A stretch of DNA of 64,000 nucleotides from Ochotona curzoniae (Eukaryota; Chordata; Mammalia; Lagomorpha; Ochotonidae). The stretch covers positions 24,642,001 to 24,706,000 of the forward strand of contig NW_024464918.1 of assembly GCF_017591425.1 (NCBI RefSeq), given 5' to 3'. This document shows positions 1-13,786 of this stretch, piece by piece. Positions within the stretch are counted from its first letter, which is position 1. Each line of letters opens with the position of its first letter. The translations under genes were made by a program, and so were the position numbers. Under the pieces are notes generated by a model, which saw only the letters and a list, made by a program, of their open reading frames with translations, searched no databases and was not told the origin of the DNA.

Positions 1-1035
1 CTTCTCTTGTCTTATATTCTTTTCCCCGAGAAACTACTTTTTTAGAAAAGTCAACTCTTCTCTCTACACTGATAGATTTTTAAGTTTCCACCTTCACATT
101 GAATCTTCAAATCTACATTTACACCCACAAGATTTTGAAATTAACTCAAACATCATGTAATTAAAATCAAACTGTTCCCACTTCTCACCTAAAATAGTAC
201 TTTTGAGGGCTCATATCTAACTACATCTTCCATTTCACATAAATGTAGTCCATGCCATGACCACCATCTTTGACCCTCAATTTATACCTGTGTTATGATA
301 AATTCCTAAATGAAATCTGTAATCACCCCCATTTTATACATATAAGGCAGATCTGTTTTTCCTCAAGGAATCTGTTCATCAAACCATGCCCTGCTCAGTA
401 AAATTCTGGGTTAAGCAAGTCTACAACCCTAAAGTCACCACCACAGCAAGGATATCCTCATCATGTGCCAAGATACCACACTCCTGAACTGGATTGGTAG
501 AGGAGACTACTGCCAACAACCTCCTGCCCTACCCTTGAATTTACAATGCAAATACCATTAGTCACTTTTATGTCAAATAGTGCTTCAGTAATAGTTCTCC
601 CAGTTAGGTATTTAAATGCATAAATTCAATGCTATGGGTGCTTCAGTTCCATGCAGTTTGTTGCTATTACATTCCTTTTCATGGTTGAATAACACTCATA
701 GACAAACACACATGCACATGAGCATACACAAACACACACATATGCACACCACCGCCGCCACCGCCACAGTTTTTCTAGCCAGTCTTTTGCTAATAAACAC
801 CATGGCTGATTCCATGTATTGATTCTTCTCAACTGTGCTACAGTAAAGATGATGGAGCAAGGATTTTTTGATACAATAATTTCATGTCTTGCAGATATAC
901 CCAGGAGTGGAATTGTTCCCACAGCTTGTTGCAGTGGGTGCGCTAATTCACGTTTTCATCAACAGTGCACAGATTTTTTTTCTTTTCTCCAACACCAGTA
1001 TTTGTGACATTCTGTCTTTTTTGATAATAGTTATC
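1..1035. other. KCTD16: Intronic sequence without a recognised element
   Basis: AT-rich, no open frame of note. The only local structure is a CA-rich stretch with a short GCC run at about 701-768 (CACCGCCGCCACCGCCAC). Confidence 0.6.
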
Positions 1036-1278
1036 AGGTGGGAACCGTGGAGCAGTGAGGTAAGCCACCATTTGGTATGACTGCAACTCATATCAAGTCC
1101 TGGCTGCTCCTGCTTCTGACAGCCCCAGCTGTTACAGGCATTTGAGGAAAGAGCCAGTAGAAGGAAGAGCTCCCTGTTTCTCTCCCCTCCTTTCAGTCTC
1201 TATCCCTTTCTCCTTCCCTCCAGTTCACTTTTTCCTCTGCATTCTGCGTTTCAAGTAAAATTTTTTTTAAAAAAGAAA
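1036..1278 (+). mobile_element. Old CSINE, diverged
   Basis: The head GGAACCGTGGAGCAGTGAGGTAAG resembles the tRNA-derived CSINE 5' end in diverged form, followed by CTGGCTGCTCC, a CTCTCTCC-rich 3' region and an A-rich end. Low similarity in the middle makes the boundaries rough. Confidence 0.45.
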
Positions 1279-3119
1279 AAAAGGCAAACATTCACAAGTA
1301 TTTTTTAAAATACTCAGGACTAAATATATAGATAACTCCTTGTCATGAGGTAAGAGTTCAAGAGAAGTTACATGGAATGATTCCAACATATCAATGACAA
1401 TTTCTAGGAACATTAAACTGCTGAAATTGAAAATGACCTTTCTTGACAGACATTAGGAGATAATTAAAATGGGGATTTTTTAGAAGCAAATGTCTTGGCA
1501 ATGTCACATTGCCAAAAGAGAAATTTTGACATTTTTCTCTAAGACAGATCATAGAAGGAAACCCAGAAGGACAGATCTTTACTAATATCTTTGTGAAGGA
1601 AGTCATTACAGAGACTGCTTTTCCCTCGACATTTACTATTGTATAATTGGGAGGCAGTCAGACACACTGCCTCAATCATAAACATGCTTCAGCTGAATAA
1701 ATTAAAGAATACTTATGAGAGCAAAAGTAAGATTCTAATACAAAAATTATTTTAATACATAGAGTTTAGTATATGTCAGTCAGCTCAGGACATTTAGAAA
1801 ATTTTTCAGCAGTGAGTGTTGATGGTAGAAATCTATACTGCTTGATTTTAAATAATAAATGCTTATTAGAACTTATTTGGATTTTCATTTTAATTTTGAT
1901 AATTCTCTGAATTTCATAATACAAAGCACATTTCCATAAACAAAGCTTAATTTGCACTATTTTGCTAACTAGAGATTAGAATTAGTATTGACAAGAACAT
2001 AACAATGTAGCCATGACCTATTGGCCAAGCAGTGGATTCTATGTTGTCCAATCTTCGCTGCAGTAGATAAGGTGTATATATTTCCCATAAGGAAGGGCAG
2101 GGAGGTTAAGGAGCTATTCCCTTCTCTTGTATCCTTGGCTCAGTAGCACATGGTGGAGAAGGAGCGCAAAGGCATGCCATCAGCAGAAGGAGGTCTCTCC
2201 TAGCAGACGTATTTCCCAGATAGACAAAGGCAGGGCAATGTGAGACGAGTGATAAGAATCTCCACAGACAAGTGAAACACTCGACAGACATATCATTGCT
2301 TAAAACCTCAGCCCTCTTAAATCTTTAGAAGATGATGGAGCTGATCTCTGCAATTTGCTTTCATGTGATGTCAGGACATGAATTACCCTAGCATGAAATG
2401 CAATAGGCTTCAGGATCTAGGCACATTCTGGTTCCTGTAAGAGGCTGGTGAAAGGGGATAAGCAATAAAAAAGGATTTTCTCATCTTCCACAGCACCCTG
2501 ATTTACTATCTGTTCATTTTTAAGGTGCCAGTATTAATAGCACATGAAGAAAAGAGGAACCAATCAAATGCCTTTTCAAGGACTACATTTCTAAGCCTCC
2601 CTCACAACCTCAAGGACTCTAAAGATCATATATGAGTTACTGCAGAAGTAGAGGGGAAACTCCTCCATTGATTTATTGACTGACTCAAAAACATTTCTAT
2701 TTTCCTCACTGGATGCAGGGACAGGTACTGAAATTGAAATACATGACATCTTCACAATTAGCCAGGTCTGCCTAGTGGTGACATTTTCCGAGAAGGATAC
2801 AATAGGTGAAGGCTTTGCTGCAAGTAGGCATCATTGTAGTCAGCCTTAGCCTGAGCTGTCCAGGGTCCTGAGCAGCAGTACCTTCATACTTCTCCAACAC
2901 AAGTTCACAACAGCCTGGTTCACCCAACACAGCTCATGATTGTGCTTATTATTCACTTCCACAAATGTGGAAAGAAGCTTTCATGAATTTAAGCAACTTG
3001 TCCAAGTTCTTAGAACTAGAAATTAATATAACCATAGTTTAGACCACATTTTCATCTCTCCAAGCCCAGTACTCTTTCTCTAGAGCAATTTTTATGAAAG
3101 TCTAATTCAAGAGTCTTTG
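1279..3119. other. KCTD16: Intronic sequence without a recognised element
   Basis: No exon signature, SINE or LINE recognised; the ORFs here are short and match nothing I know. Confidence 0.55.
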
Positions 3120-3275
3120 ATAAAAGATGACTCAGAAGGATCTTAAAAATGTAAATTCTGAAACCTAACCCAAGACCTACTTTATCTGAATCTACATACT
3201 ACGTATCTGCATTTTAATAAGTCCCCAGGGTGATTCATGCACATTAAAGTTTAATAATTATTGCTCTAAATCCTC
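3120..3275 (+). mobile_element. MER5A-like hAT DNA transposon fossil
   Basis: The order of words follows the MER5A consensus: a GGATCTTAAAAATG-like stretch, CCTAACCCAAGACC, TCTGAATCT, then ATCTGCATTTTAATAAGT and CCCCAGGGTGATTC. Strongly diverged, non-autonomous and inactive. Confidence 0.6.
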
Positions 3276-3384
3276 GTATGTTGTTTCATGGCTTGTAAAT
3301 CACTGTAAATATTTTTGTTTTAAATATATGAAAGACTGTAACCTTGTTAAAGTATAATCTAGAGAGTTGACCTAATAATTAAGA

Positions 3385-3545
3385 AAAAAAAGAAAGAAGA
3401 ATCCGAAGCCAGGCTTCTTGGGTTGAAATCCTGACTCTTTCACACACCAGCTGTTAACCCTGGACAGTTGTTAACTAAATTTTGCTATTGCATTATTTTC
3501 TTTCTCTCATCCGTAAAATGGAGTTACTCTAAGGTGTAGTGGATG
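3385..3545 (+). mobile_element. MIR SINE fossil
   Basis: Contains the MIR path GGGTTGAAATCCTGACTC, CCAGCTGTTAACCCTGG, and a CATCCGTAAAATGGAGT end, close to the familiar CATCTGTAAAATGGGG core. Confidence 0.7.
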
Positions 3546-6500
3546 CAAGAACGTATCTATAGACTTGCAGCTATAGGGAGCACACCCCAGCCAAGAACCC
3601 TGGGAGCTGTGCTATGAATACCACAGTAGCATTTGCACCAATGCTCCACCTTGCCTGGTCTTGTTCCCACCAGTGACAACATTGCCAGAATATCAAAGTA
3701 GGCCCATTTCTGGAAGTTGTGAGGCATCTGTAATGACCAATTCTGACTCACAGACATTTGCCCATGTTGATGAGCCATTTTTCAGATGAATGGCAATTTA
3801 GGACGAGTGCACCACTTCTTTCCCTTTCTTTCACTTGAGTTAAAATCCGTAACAAGACCTGATCTGCTTCCTAACCTATTTCAATTCCTTTCTCATTCTT
3901 CTAGCCCTAAGACATTTTCCCAAACACCAACTTTCTATGCTAAAGCCTGACTTGGCAGCATATGCTTCTTGGGGAACCTTTACTAATATGTGAGGATTGA
4001 ATGTGAAAAAAAAAACCTTAAAATATACTTACTATCAAATCCAGCACATAGTAAGCATCAGTACGCGTTTGACATTTTTATTGCAGCAGCTACTTTTAAT
4101 GCATTACTGCGGCCAATAGCAGAAAAGTTTCATGATATCATTAATCCAAGTACAGGTAGATCAAAATATATGAAAGGACTTTGTAGGTTCTCTAAAATGG
4201 ACATGAGAGTCATTGTTTCACACTGTAAAATCGCATTTTAAGTAGAATCAAATGGGGACATTCTAAAATACAATGCAAAATGTTAGCAAGGACATCTGTT
4301 CCCCTGTTGCCAGTTCCCACACCTGGCACTGCAGCTTGTTCATCTCCAAAGAACTCGCACCTCTCACAATAGCTGGATCACAGTGGATGTTCCTGAGCAT
4401 TTGCTGTATTGAACTGTTAAATTCTACTGCTGATCTAAGCCTTGTGCTATAAGATATGGAAGGATATATTACGTGTTAAGTGACTATATTTTCTACCAAA
4501 AATTTTAGAGCCCTTTGAAAATGGACACATAGTTTAAAGTATGGAGTACAAACCGGTCAATTCTCAAAAATGACAGTGCAAATCAAAATGATGTCCTGTG
4601 GAGACTCGATATGCCCCTCAAACTGTAACTCACTAATCTGCAAAGAAAGGTAAGGAGATACCTTCTTCACTCACATATCTGTGGTGTATTTGAAATTTGA
4701 CTATTATCTCAAATAGAGCAGCCAGAGGTACAAATAAAGAGATCTATTTAAAAACAAAACAAGCCAAAATTAATCTCAAACCCCAAGGTTTCAAATCAAA
4801 TTACACCTGCCTTGAAGTTGGCAATGATTCAAACCAATAAGTATTCCTGACAAAAACATCAAGAAATGACTCCATTGATTCAAGTCCTTTATGAGGAAAA
4901 AAAAGTTTGAGAATTACTACAATCACCCATTTTTACAAAGACTTGAGCCCTTTTAGATTTTGAAGAAATGGGCAAAAACCTGCAATCCCTTACTGCAGGT
5001 ATATTGTCAGGTTTGATCACTCACACACCAGTCACCATTTAATATCATAGACCTATACATTCAAAACAGAGAACATTGAAGAAATAATTTATAAATTAAA
5101 ATAGAAATGTTTCTTTCATGATTCATTAGCTTTTGCGTTCATGGGGCAAAGTGACATCATTCAGCTGCTTCAGGAAAATATCAGTGACAGACCCGGAGTA
5201 CAATAGCACGGTGCCAAGAAGAAAACTCAGGTCTGGGGGGGTTTTGAAGTTCAAAAATCATATTAATGTCTTCTGTCTCTACACAAGTTAGGGTGGGAAA
5301 GAAGGATTGTGAGGGTGGAACAGAAAGGAGAAAACAGGAAGGATGGCAGAAGGAATGGAATAAGAAAACACTGAGGCAGTACAACTTGCATTCTAAGATA
5401 CTGTTAGACCAACATCAACTACTCGATGTGGCATATTTGAAAACACCTCTTTCATTAGTATCTTTCATTTTCCCCTCTTAGGACTGATTTTAGGTTCTCA
5501 GATTCCTCAGGTGCTGGTCAGCTGTCCTAGGATTTAGCAGGACCCTTTTCACCACCTCCATTCTGCTTGGTTTCTGGGGAGTATTTTTGTGATGTGCTGT
5601 TGAGGCCATCACACTTACCAAGACCTTCTTCATGCCACCTACAAACAAACTGCACTTGGATGCACAGAGACTGTCTTGTGGAAGGGCATTTTGTCCCTGA
5701 GCTGCTCTCCTCCATGCCTCTGTGGGCAGCTGAACAGTGGGAGTTTACAGGAGGTTCTTCTGTAATGCTGTATTTCAGATAATCATTCAAGGATTCTGGC
5801 TGTGACATTCAGATCTGGATCCTCAGCAAGCCAGCATGTGGGCAGAGTTACAACACAGGAGACAGAGGCATCTATGATTAAGGATGTCCATCCTCAACTC
5901 CCTCTGAATGACTTTCTTCAAGCCATGTTCTGTTCTAATTCCTTGTGATGGTTCCTCAGTTACGAAGACTGGCGTAAAAAGAGTAACGGACACAATTTTT
6001 AACTGAAAAAACTATCTTTTAAAACCTGTTCTTACACTTTTTATAAGAAATAAAATAGAGCAGGTAGTAATTAGTAGAAAAAAGAATCATGGTCTCTCAT
6101 GTGGATGTGCCATTCAGTACTAGCAGGGAATGACATCTGTACATGTTAGAGCTAAAATCAGTGATTGTAAAGACAGCATAGTCACCTCCTTCTCTAGATT
6201 CAATAGAACTGTTAGGATTTTGGAAAACCAGCTTGTGAGCTTTCATTGTTGCTTTAAAAAGCCTCCTAAGCCACACTGTGCAGTGGGAAAGGCTTCCTTT
6301 CATAGTTTTCCATCTTTGTTTTCATGTTGCCTATACCCAAGAAGCAAGAGATCTTGTTTTCCCTTTCTAAAATCAATACCCTCTTCTTATGCTCAAAGAA
6401 TTTCTGGTTTCCTGAAACAGTCTCTCTTGCAGCTCTTTGTAGCCCACTTCCTGGCCCCAGACCTCAGCCTGCCCAGTAGGAACAGAGCCCAATCTAGGCC

Positions 6501-7917
6501 AATCAATGTGAACCTTCACTTTAAATTGCAATTTTGAGAAAGATGTTCTAACGGCTTGAGCTATCCTGAGAGATAATAACTTTAAAATTACTGGGCCCAT
6601 CCTATATCACAGGAAGAATACACTCAGGAATTAAATCAACAGAAAGCTATACAAGTCATGAAAAAGAACAATACAGGCTCCTGGCCACATAATTGGAATA
6701 ACTAGATCAAGTTATTATATCAGGGCCATATTATCTCTAACTTCTGAAATATGATTCTTTTTTACAACTTGAGGAAAAACATTGTCATATTTCTGTGACT
6801 GCAACAAAAATGGTGAATACTGATACCTTAATACCCACCGATTTCTAGTCAAAGTTCTCATTTACCCTTCATTTGCTCAGGAATATATGTTTTTATACCC
6901 TTCAAGTCAGGGTCTTCACAAAACCAATCTCCAGGATTACCTTCTTATGCTGTCAGAAAATTCCAGTTCCTCATAAATATGTACTGTGTTATGACCTATG
7001 CCGGAAATCAGCTACAAAGCTGATTTAAATTAACACACAATTGACTAAAAAGAGTTGATTTTTGCCTTTCTTTACTACATTTACCAAAAGTAACTTTTAG
7101 TATGGAAATTTGGGCATTATAATATATCCAGTTTGGAAGACATTTCTGACCAATTAGAAAGATCAAAGAAAAAGTATCTTCTGAGTTGTCAATGGTATAA
7201 AACAAAACATGGTTAATAGATGACAAAATCAACTAAGAAAGAATGAGCTCATTTCATACTCTGTCACTGACTATAGCTAAAACTCCCAGGTAGCACTTAT
7301 AAAGTAATTATCTGATAGGATAATTAAATAGGACTTGTGCCAGGATCAACATGGTGGAGACATTCCTAGTTGCTTTCCCCAATATACCCAACCTCAATTT
7401 CACAAAAACATGAATCTCAAGACCCTATCATCAAGTGAAACAAGAAAACATACAAAAGAAAAATGCTTCCCAGTCTTGTGGAGAGAGCTTCAGCAAAGAA
7501 AATTCCTATGAGACGGCTGCTGTGAGACCAATACTGAGTTAGTTCAACGCTTCTTTTTCATCTCCTTGGCTGGGCAAGGCAAGCCTCAGTCACACAGTTT
7601 CAGCTCTGGGCAGGGTTTAGATAACCTAAGCATGCATGTTTGTCTATTACAAAGAAAATGACAAAGGAGGTCTCTGTGATTTGGAATCTTTTTGTCATCA
7701 ATTCAAATAGAAATAGACTACATAAATATGAGAAAAAAAATAGACCTCAAGACAGCTATAAGATACTCCCTGCTCGCTCTTCTTCTTACATCAAATACGG
7801 ATGGGTTGACCCCTCCCTCTGTCCCACAGACTGCCCCCCACCTCATTTCAGAAGTCACTTCCAAGTAGTAGGTTGTCACCTATATTTCTGACAGAGCAGT
7901 TGTAAATCATGACACCT
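3546..7917. other. KCTD16: Intronic sequence, mostly unassigned
   Basis: No exon recognised. At about 7340-7620 the sequence (CAACATGGTGGAGACATTCC, later CAGCTCTGGGCAGGG) could be remains of an L1 5' region, since L1 ORF2 sequence follows from about 7918, but I could not confirm it. Confidence 0.5.
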
Positions 7918-8650
7918 TCCTTGATCAATTCTTCAAGAAGATATAAAAGTCCTAAGTATATCTGCACTTAATAAAAGTATTCAAAAAATGAAGCACATAA
8001 GTAGATGTAACCAAAAGGAAAAATAAGGAATTGCACAGTTATAATTGTAGACTTCAACACTCATCTTTTAGTAGATAAAAAATTGGGTGGAGTGAAAACC
8101 AACAAGAAAACAGAAGTCCTAAGTAACATTATCAATCATCTTGAGCCAATTAACATGTACAAGGTACTTCACTCAACCACAGCCTGAAATATGTTATTTT
8201 CAAATGTGCATGAAGCTTTCATTGACATAGATCACGTACTGAATCATAGAAGCAAATTTCAAGATAGTTCAACTAAATGATGCCACATACTGTTCTCTGA
8301 TCATAGCAAAACTAAACTGTAAACCAAAACAGAAAGGTATATCACAAATCTCCAGATAGTTCATAAAAAATATACTTCTATATATTCTAGGAGTCAAAGA
8401 GAATGCTTCAAAGGAAAGTTAAAATATTCTAATGTGAGTGAAAATTAATTCAGATCACATCAAAACATATGGAGTGACCTAAAGTAACACTTTAAAGAAC
8501 ACTTAATTTTTAGGCTAGAAATAAAGTACATCCCTCCATTTAAAAAGCACACAGAATTTAAAATAAGCAGAATATGTAATTATTAAAAAGGAAAAGAGAA
8601 AATATTGTAAAAATAAATGAAATTAAAAGCATTCTTTATTGGAAAATGTT
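7918..8650 (+). mobile_element. Mammalian L1 ORF2 fragment (endonuclease to start of RT), broken
   Basis: The stretch follows the L1 ORF2 path: ATCAATTCTTCAAGAAGATA, GTAGACTTCAACACTCATC (the DFNT motif of the endonuclease), AACAAGAAAACAGAAG, then CACGTACTGAATCATAGAAG, CTGATCATAGCAAAACTAAA and AATAAATGAAATTAAAAGC. No long frame remains open, so it is a dead fragment. It ends near the next CSINE. Confidence 0.75.
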
Positions 8651-8861
8651 GTGTGCATGAGGCTGGGGCTTTCCTGACTGGTTTTTCAGAGGAGGGAGAA
8701 AAGCTGATCCAGTTGAGTGTCAAGGCAAAGTACTCTGAAGGCAATGTGTTTGAAGAATGGTAAGGCTGGTGTGCCCAAAGCTGGGGTATGTGTACTTGGC
8801 ATTGTGGGACTGGCAAACCAAGGAGCAGAGAAGGCCAGTGGCTGAAGGTCTTGCCACAATA

Positions 8862-9020
8862 TGGCTTCCACAGAGCATTCCGAATGGGACATGCCAGTTT
8901 GTGTCCCAGCAGCCCCTGCTTGTGGCCTGAGAAAGCAGTCCAGGATGACCCAAAGCCTTGGGACCCTGGACTCACATGGGAGACCCAGAAGAGGCTCCTA
9001 GCTAATGGCTCCTGGCTCCA
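8862..9020 (+). mobile_element. CSINE, truncated at its 3' end
   Basis: Runs from a GGACATGCCAGTTTGTGTCC-type box through CTTGTGGCCTGAGAAAGCAG and GGGACCCTGGACTCACATGG to CTCCTGGCTCC, where it stops abruptly against an inverted CSINE. The tRNA-like head is poorly preserved. Confidence 0.75.
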
Positions 9021-9353
9021 ATTTTATTTTAATTAATTAATTAATTAATTAATGGAAAGGCATATATACAGGAAGGAAGAGATGTAGAGAGAAAGATCTT
9101 CCATCCACTGGTTCATTCCCCAAGTGGCCATAACAGCTAGAACTGAGCTGATCCAAAGCCAGGAGCCCTTCCTGGTCTCCCACATAGGTATGGGTTTCCA
9201 AGGCTTTGGGCCATCCTCTACTGCTTTTCCAGGCCACAAGCAGGGAGTTGGATGGGAAGTACAGTATCCATCCAGAACATGGATAGGTGCCCATATGGGA
9301 TCTCAGTGGATGCATGGTAAGGATTTAGCCACTAGGCAATTATGCAGGGCCCC
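9021..9353 (-). mobile_element. CSINE, full length, inverted to its neighbour
   Basis: Opens with an expanded (AATT)n tail at 9024-9051 and GGAAAGGCATATATACAGG, then AAGATCTTCCATCCACTGGT and CTTTGGGCCATCC, and ends GCAATTATGCAGGGCCC. Abuts the plus-strand copy with no spacer. Confidence 0.88.
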
Positions 9354-12125
9354 AAAGTAACCAATTTCATCAGCAATTTTCCAAACAAACCACCACACAG
9401 AAAAATTCCAAAGGCACATCACCTGGGTATGTGGTTGGTTTTTTCAGCCCTGTCAATATGCCAAGAAAGACCTTCCAAATGGTGTTGTGGGATGTGAGAG
9501 AGATCATGCTAGACACATCTAGGATATATTAAGAAGTCTTTATGAATCACGTTTGGCAATAATGATGCCCACTAGGTTGGCAAATGAAGTCCCTGTGGCA
9601 ATCTAATCTGAATTAAAACCCTAACATGAACAAATGGACATTATTGTGAAATTCACCTATTAGACTGAAGACCTATGTTCCAGCTCTCCTAGGAATATAA
9701 ATTATCCTAAGAGACATGCAGCAAAAAACCTGGACACTCTTACAAAACTGCAAACATTCACGTTTTCCTGGCTTCTCTGATCATAGTCCATTACTTGAGA
9801 CCTCACCTCTCCTGGAACTCTTGAAAGTACACAAATTAAAAACACAGTATTTGAATCTTCACTACTCACCCAAGCAGTGAACACAGGGTGAGGAATACAG
9901 ATACACAGGGGCCATGTACAGGGGCTACCTCTGTCCTAAGGGCATGTCTGCAAGATGCCAGAGAGCAAGCTGGTGCTGGGGAGGCCAAGAGCAGGAGTGC
10001 AAGAGTGACAGAAGTACATGACCAAGCAAGAGAGCCCTTCTTGCCCTTAGAGTGGTTTGAGAGGGAGTGGTTACACAACAATGCAATGCCACCCTCTCAA
10101 GTTCCAAGTGATGATAGGTGAGCATCACAGCTGGTCAGAAAGGAACAGGTAGGTGAGGGAGGCATGTCTTTCAGCGTTCACCTGAATTAGCTGCCTAAGT
10201 CCGAAACAATGGCATGGCATGGACAGAACCCCTATTCAAGTGTTCCTTAAAACCTAGGCAAGATCTTATCGGGTTGCAGCGCCCCCACCCTCAGCCCAAG
10301 GTTTCCTTAGTATGGCTAAAGGAATTCTTGAAGTGAAGGAATGGTACAGCTGACCCCTAAATATTCCAGTCAGGGAACACAAGCAGTCATTTGATCCTCA
10401 AATAGATAAAATCACTGTTGACCACTACTGTTCTGAGGATGTGTATTTAGGGAAACTCTAGGTGTGGGGCAGAAGGTAACTACCACTTCCATGTAAACCC
10501 CTAGACTAGCTGAAGCCCAGCTGGCTTCAGGAACTTGGACATGAGCTGAAACAGACCTCCCAGCCCCAATTTCAGTCTGTAAGGACCTTCAATTGAAGAC
10601 TGTTTATTTGTTCCACCTCCCAGAAGTCAGCGACTGGCTTTCTGGGTGTTTGGAGAGCAGAGCTAGTTCTGAGGCTCCATCAAAACTCCTCAACTGTTGG
10701 TGTTGCTGGGAGATGGGAATGGGATGATTGCTCTGCAACAATCTGTTTAAGAATATTAACTTGAAAACTGCATTTTAGAAATTAGGAGTCCAGTTTATAA
10801 GTCCTTAATAATCACACGGTCCTAGGATATTTCTAACACTAAACTTTCAAGTCTTTCAAGCAAATCCTCATGGCATCATTTCACTCCCACTTCCACCCCC
10901 CTTTAAAGCCCAAGTTTTTTGCAACTCAGTGTTTCCAAATCAGAATTACACATAAAACTTAAAGTGAATTAAAACTGATTTTGTTTTGAGAATCCTATGA
11001 CACGCTTTGGAATAATTAGAAAGCCCCTGTAGTGTCATAAAATCAGAAATGGGGATGTATTAGCTTGTGTCATTGCTATGGGGAATTACCTCCTAAGACA
11101 ATTTGGTTTTAGAGAGAGCAGCAACAAAGGGAGAAAATAGGGCAGGCAGTACTGCAAAGTGAACCAGACCTGAGGGGCTAGAGGCTTTGTCTGTCCAGGC
11201 AGCATGACAGGTGAAGAAGGAAGAGAATCTACTCTGGTTGTTAGGTTGCAATGAGGCCCTTTGCTCAGATCCTTTCGGTAGAACGCTGTGTGCAAGGAGC
11301 AGCAGCCAGAAGGAAAGATTTTTTTTATTCAGAAGTTGTTCAGAGAGGTCACTGCTCCGGGAGTGATTCGAATGAGCAGCCTGTAGCTGCAATTTCCTCT
11401 CTGCCTTTAAGATACACCTGGAGGTGTATCATGTTTCCCCATTTTAATTTTAGCATCTACACTTCAGCAATTTGCATTTAAATGCATTGTCAGAGAACTT
11501 TCAGAAATCTTTAATAGGAAGACCGATTTGCATTTTAATACACTGTTAAAAAATTTCAAAATATCTTTTTTTTTAAGTGTGAATACATAATACCAGAGGA
11601 ATGGCCACCATTAAAGAAATTATAATTACCTGGGTATGATTTAAACAGAGCTGGCTTTCAGAAGCACTGTGGCTTTGTTGGTGTTCCTTCAAAGTTCCTT
11701 GAAAAAAAAATTCCTAAAGAAAAAAGAAATCCTTCTGATGGAAGAAGCATTAAAAAGAGAATGGATTTCTTCATTTTTTTAAAACCAGGAAGAAAAGCCC
11801 TCATGAGTGCACCAAGGGTTGGCATGAGTTAGATATCAGAAGGAAGGTGATCCTAAGGAAGAAATAAGGAATGAGAGATTGCCTTTGGTGTACTTCCAAC
11901 AACCAAAAGGTGAGTCCTGAGGGAAAGAACTCCACCTAACTGGATAAATTTCTTCTTTGTTTTTCTTCTTCTACTGATCACATACTCTTTGGAGTAAGGC
12001 ATGGAGAATAAAGGCCACACGAGGAAGAAAGTGTTGACCCATTAAACATGACCTGCGAGGGAGAAAGCAGAAGTAACAGAGAAACACAGGTGGGGTCACA
12101 GCTTTTGCAGACACACCTCCAAGGA
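9354..12125. other. KCTD16: Intronic sequence without a recognised element
   Basis: No recognisable exon or repeat. Contains a GC-richer stretch at 9880-10130 whose ORFs resemble no family I know. Confidence 0.5.
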
Positions 12126-12435
12126 GCACTCACTCATTCCTTTATTCAGTTAACAGTTGTTGCATGTCATCTGTATGCAAGAACAGCCTTACCTAGCAAG
12201 TACAGGAGGACAAAACAACATAATTGAGAGCAACTAGCAATTGAAAGTTTTGTCCATGTTCTCTCTTGAAGCACCTTTCATGTATTAACTTATTCCTTGG
12301 AAAAAAATACCTTTCTGAGGTGAAACGATTATTATCCACAGTTAATAGGCAAGGAAGCTGAGACATAGAAAATGTAAAGAAGCTCTTTATTGTCACTCAG
12401 CTCTTCGTGATTGAGCTTAGATTCAGACCAAGCTA
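12126..12435 (-). mobile_element. L2 end followed by MIR fossil
   Basis: TTCCTTTATTCAGTTAACAG at the start resembles the inverted L2 3' end; from about 12255 the words AATAGGCAAGGAAGCTGAGA and TCACTCAGCTC match inverted MIR (GAGGAAACTGAGGCACAGAG, TCACACAGCT). Confidence 0.6.
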
Positions 12436-12605
12436 TGTGACCCCAAATCCCAAATCCCTACTTCAACCACAGTGAGGATCCACCATGTTTTTCAAATATT
12501 GGTTTTGTGAATAATACATGTTTTCCTGTCCATTTCACCTTGTAGCTGGAGAGAGAGAATTTACGATCAACATTAATGTATGAATGATCGATATATTAAG
12601 AAATA

Positions 12606-12926
12606 CCAGCCAGTCAGCACTGTGCCATAACAAATTAACCTGCAGCCTTCTGAAGCAGCATCACGTATGGGTGCTGGCTTCATGTCCTAGCTGCTGCACT
12701 TCTGACCCAGCTCCCTGTTCAAGCTCCTTGGAAAGCAATAGAGGAGCCCAAGTGTTAATGCTCCTGTATTCACGTGGGAGACCCAGAAGAAGCTTGTGGC
12801 TCCTGACTTTGTCCTGGCTCCAGTCCCAACCATTATAACCATTTGGGGAGTGAGCCAAGAGATGGAATCTCCCCTCCACTGTAACTCTCTGTTTCAAATA
12901 AATAAAATAAATCTTAAAAAAAAAAC
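12606..12926 (+). mobile_element. Older CSINE with A-rich tail
   Basis: Head CAGCACTGTGCCATAACAAA, middle TCACGTATGGGTGCTGGC and GGGAGACCCAGAAGAAGC, end CAAATAAATAAAATAAATCT plus poly(A). Confidence 0.88.
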
Positions 12927-13786
12927 TAATGATTTGGGTGTAATTTATACTAAGGATTGGGACTATAAATAGGCAAAGAAGTTTAAGAAATATTTGAATT
13001 AATATTTTTTTCCACAGGGACAACAAACATAATCCCAACTAATTACTGTTAAAGATAAACAACAAATGGATACCCAGTTGGCCGGTTTGACATATCTTGA
13101 GTGTGTGTGTCCTGTTAACTATGACACCGACACTTAGGTTTTACATATCAGGTGGGAATGGTAAATTACCACAAACTCATTTTTGTATTACAGATTTTTC
13201 TCTAACATAAAAAAAAAAAACCCCAAGGATGGTCACTTTGATATACTCCAATTTAGAAAAAAAAAATCCAAGCTCATAATATTTTGTTTTGAGAGGTGAT
13301 TGTGCAGTTTCTGATGAATCATTGCTCATGTGAATTATTTATAAAGCTACAGGAAACCACAACCTCTGGTGAACATATCATTCTGATTCCCTCATTCCCC
13401 TGGAAGGCTGATTCCGTGCCAGCCTCTGCCCCTTCCCACAGACATTTTAGGCTACCTCTGGCAACAACCAACCATTCATCCAAAGGAAGCCCAACTGATA
13501 CACAAAGACTAGATGTAGAGCAGTTATCCAGCCAAGGTGTCACTCTGAGCCCTTTATCCCCAGGTGCCAGAGTAGCGGATGCAGGATAGGCAGCAAGGAA
13601 GATGTACATACATTCACGCTTGTACAAATTGGTTGCTTTTCAAACAGAATCTAAAAGTGTCAATAACATCAATCTCCTCACAGGCTCTCTCTCAGCCTCT
13701 TAGAGGCAACCACTAGGAAAAACCTGCTCTACAATTCCGGAATCACAACTGGATTCCATTTTTTAAAAAATAATATTACCATTCTC
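12927..13786. other. KCTD16: Intronic sequence without a recognised element
   Basis: Two short A-runs near 13208 and 13257; otherwise nothing recognised. Confidence 0.55.
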
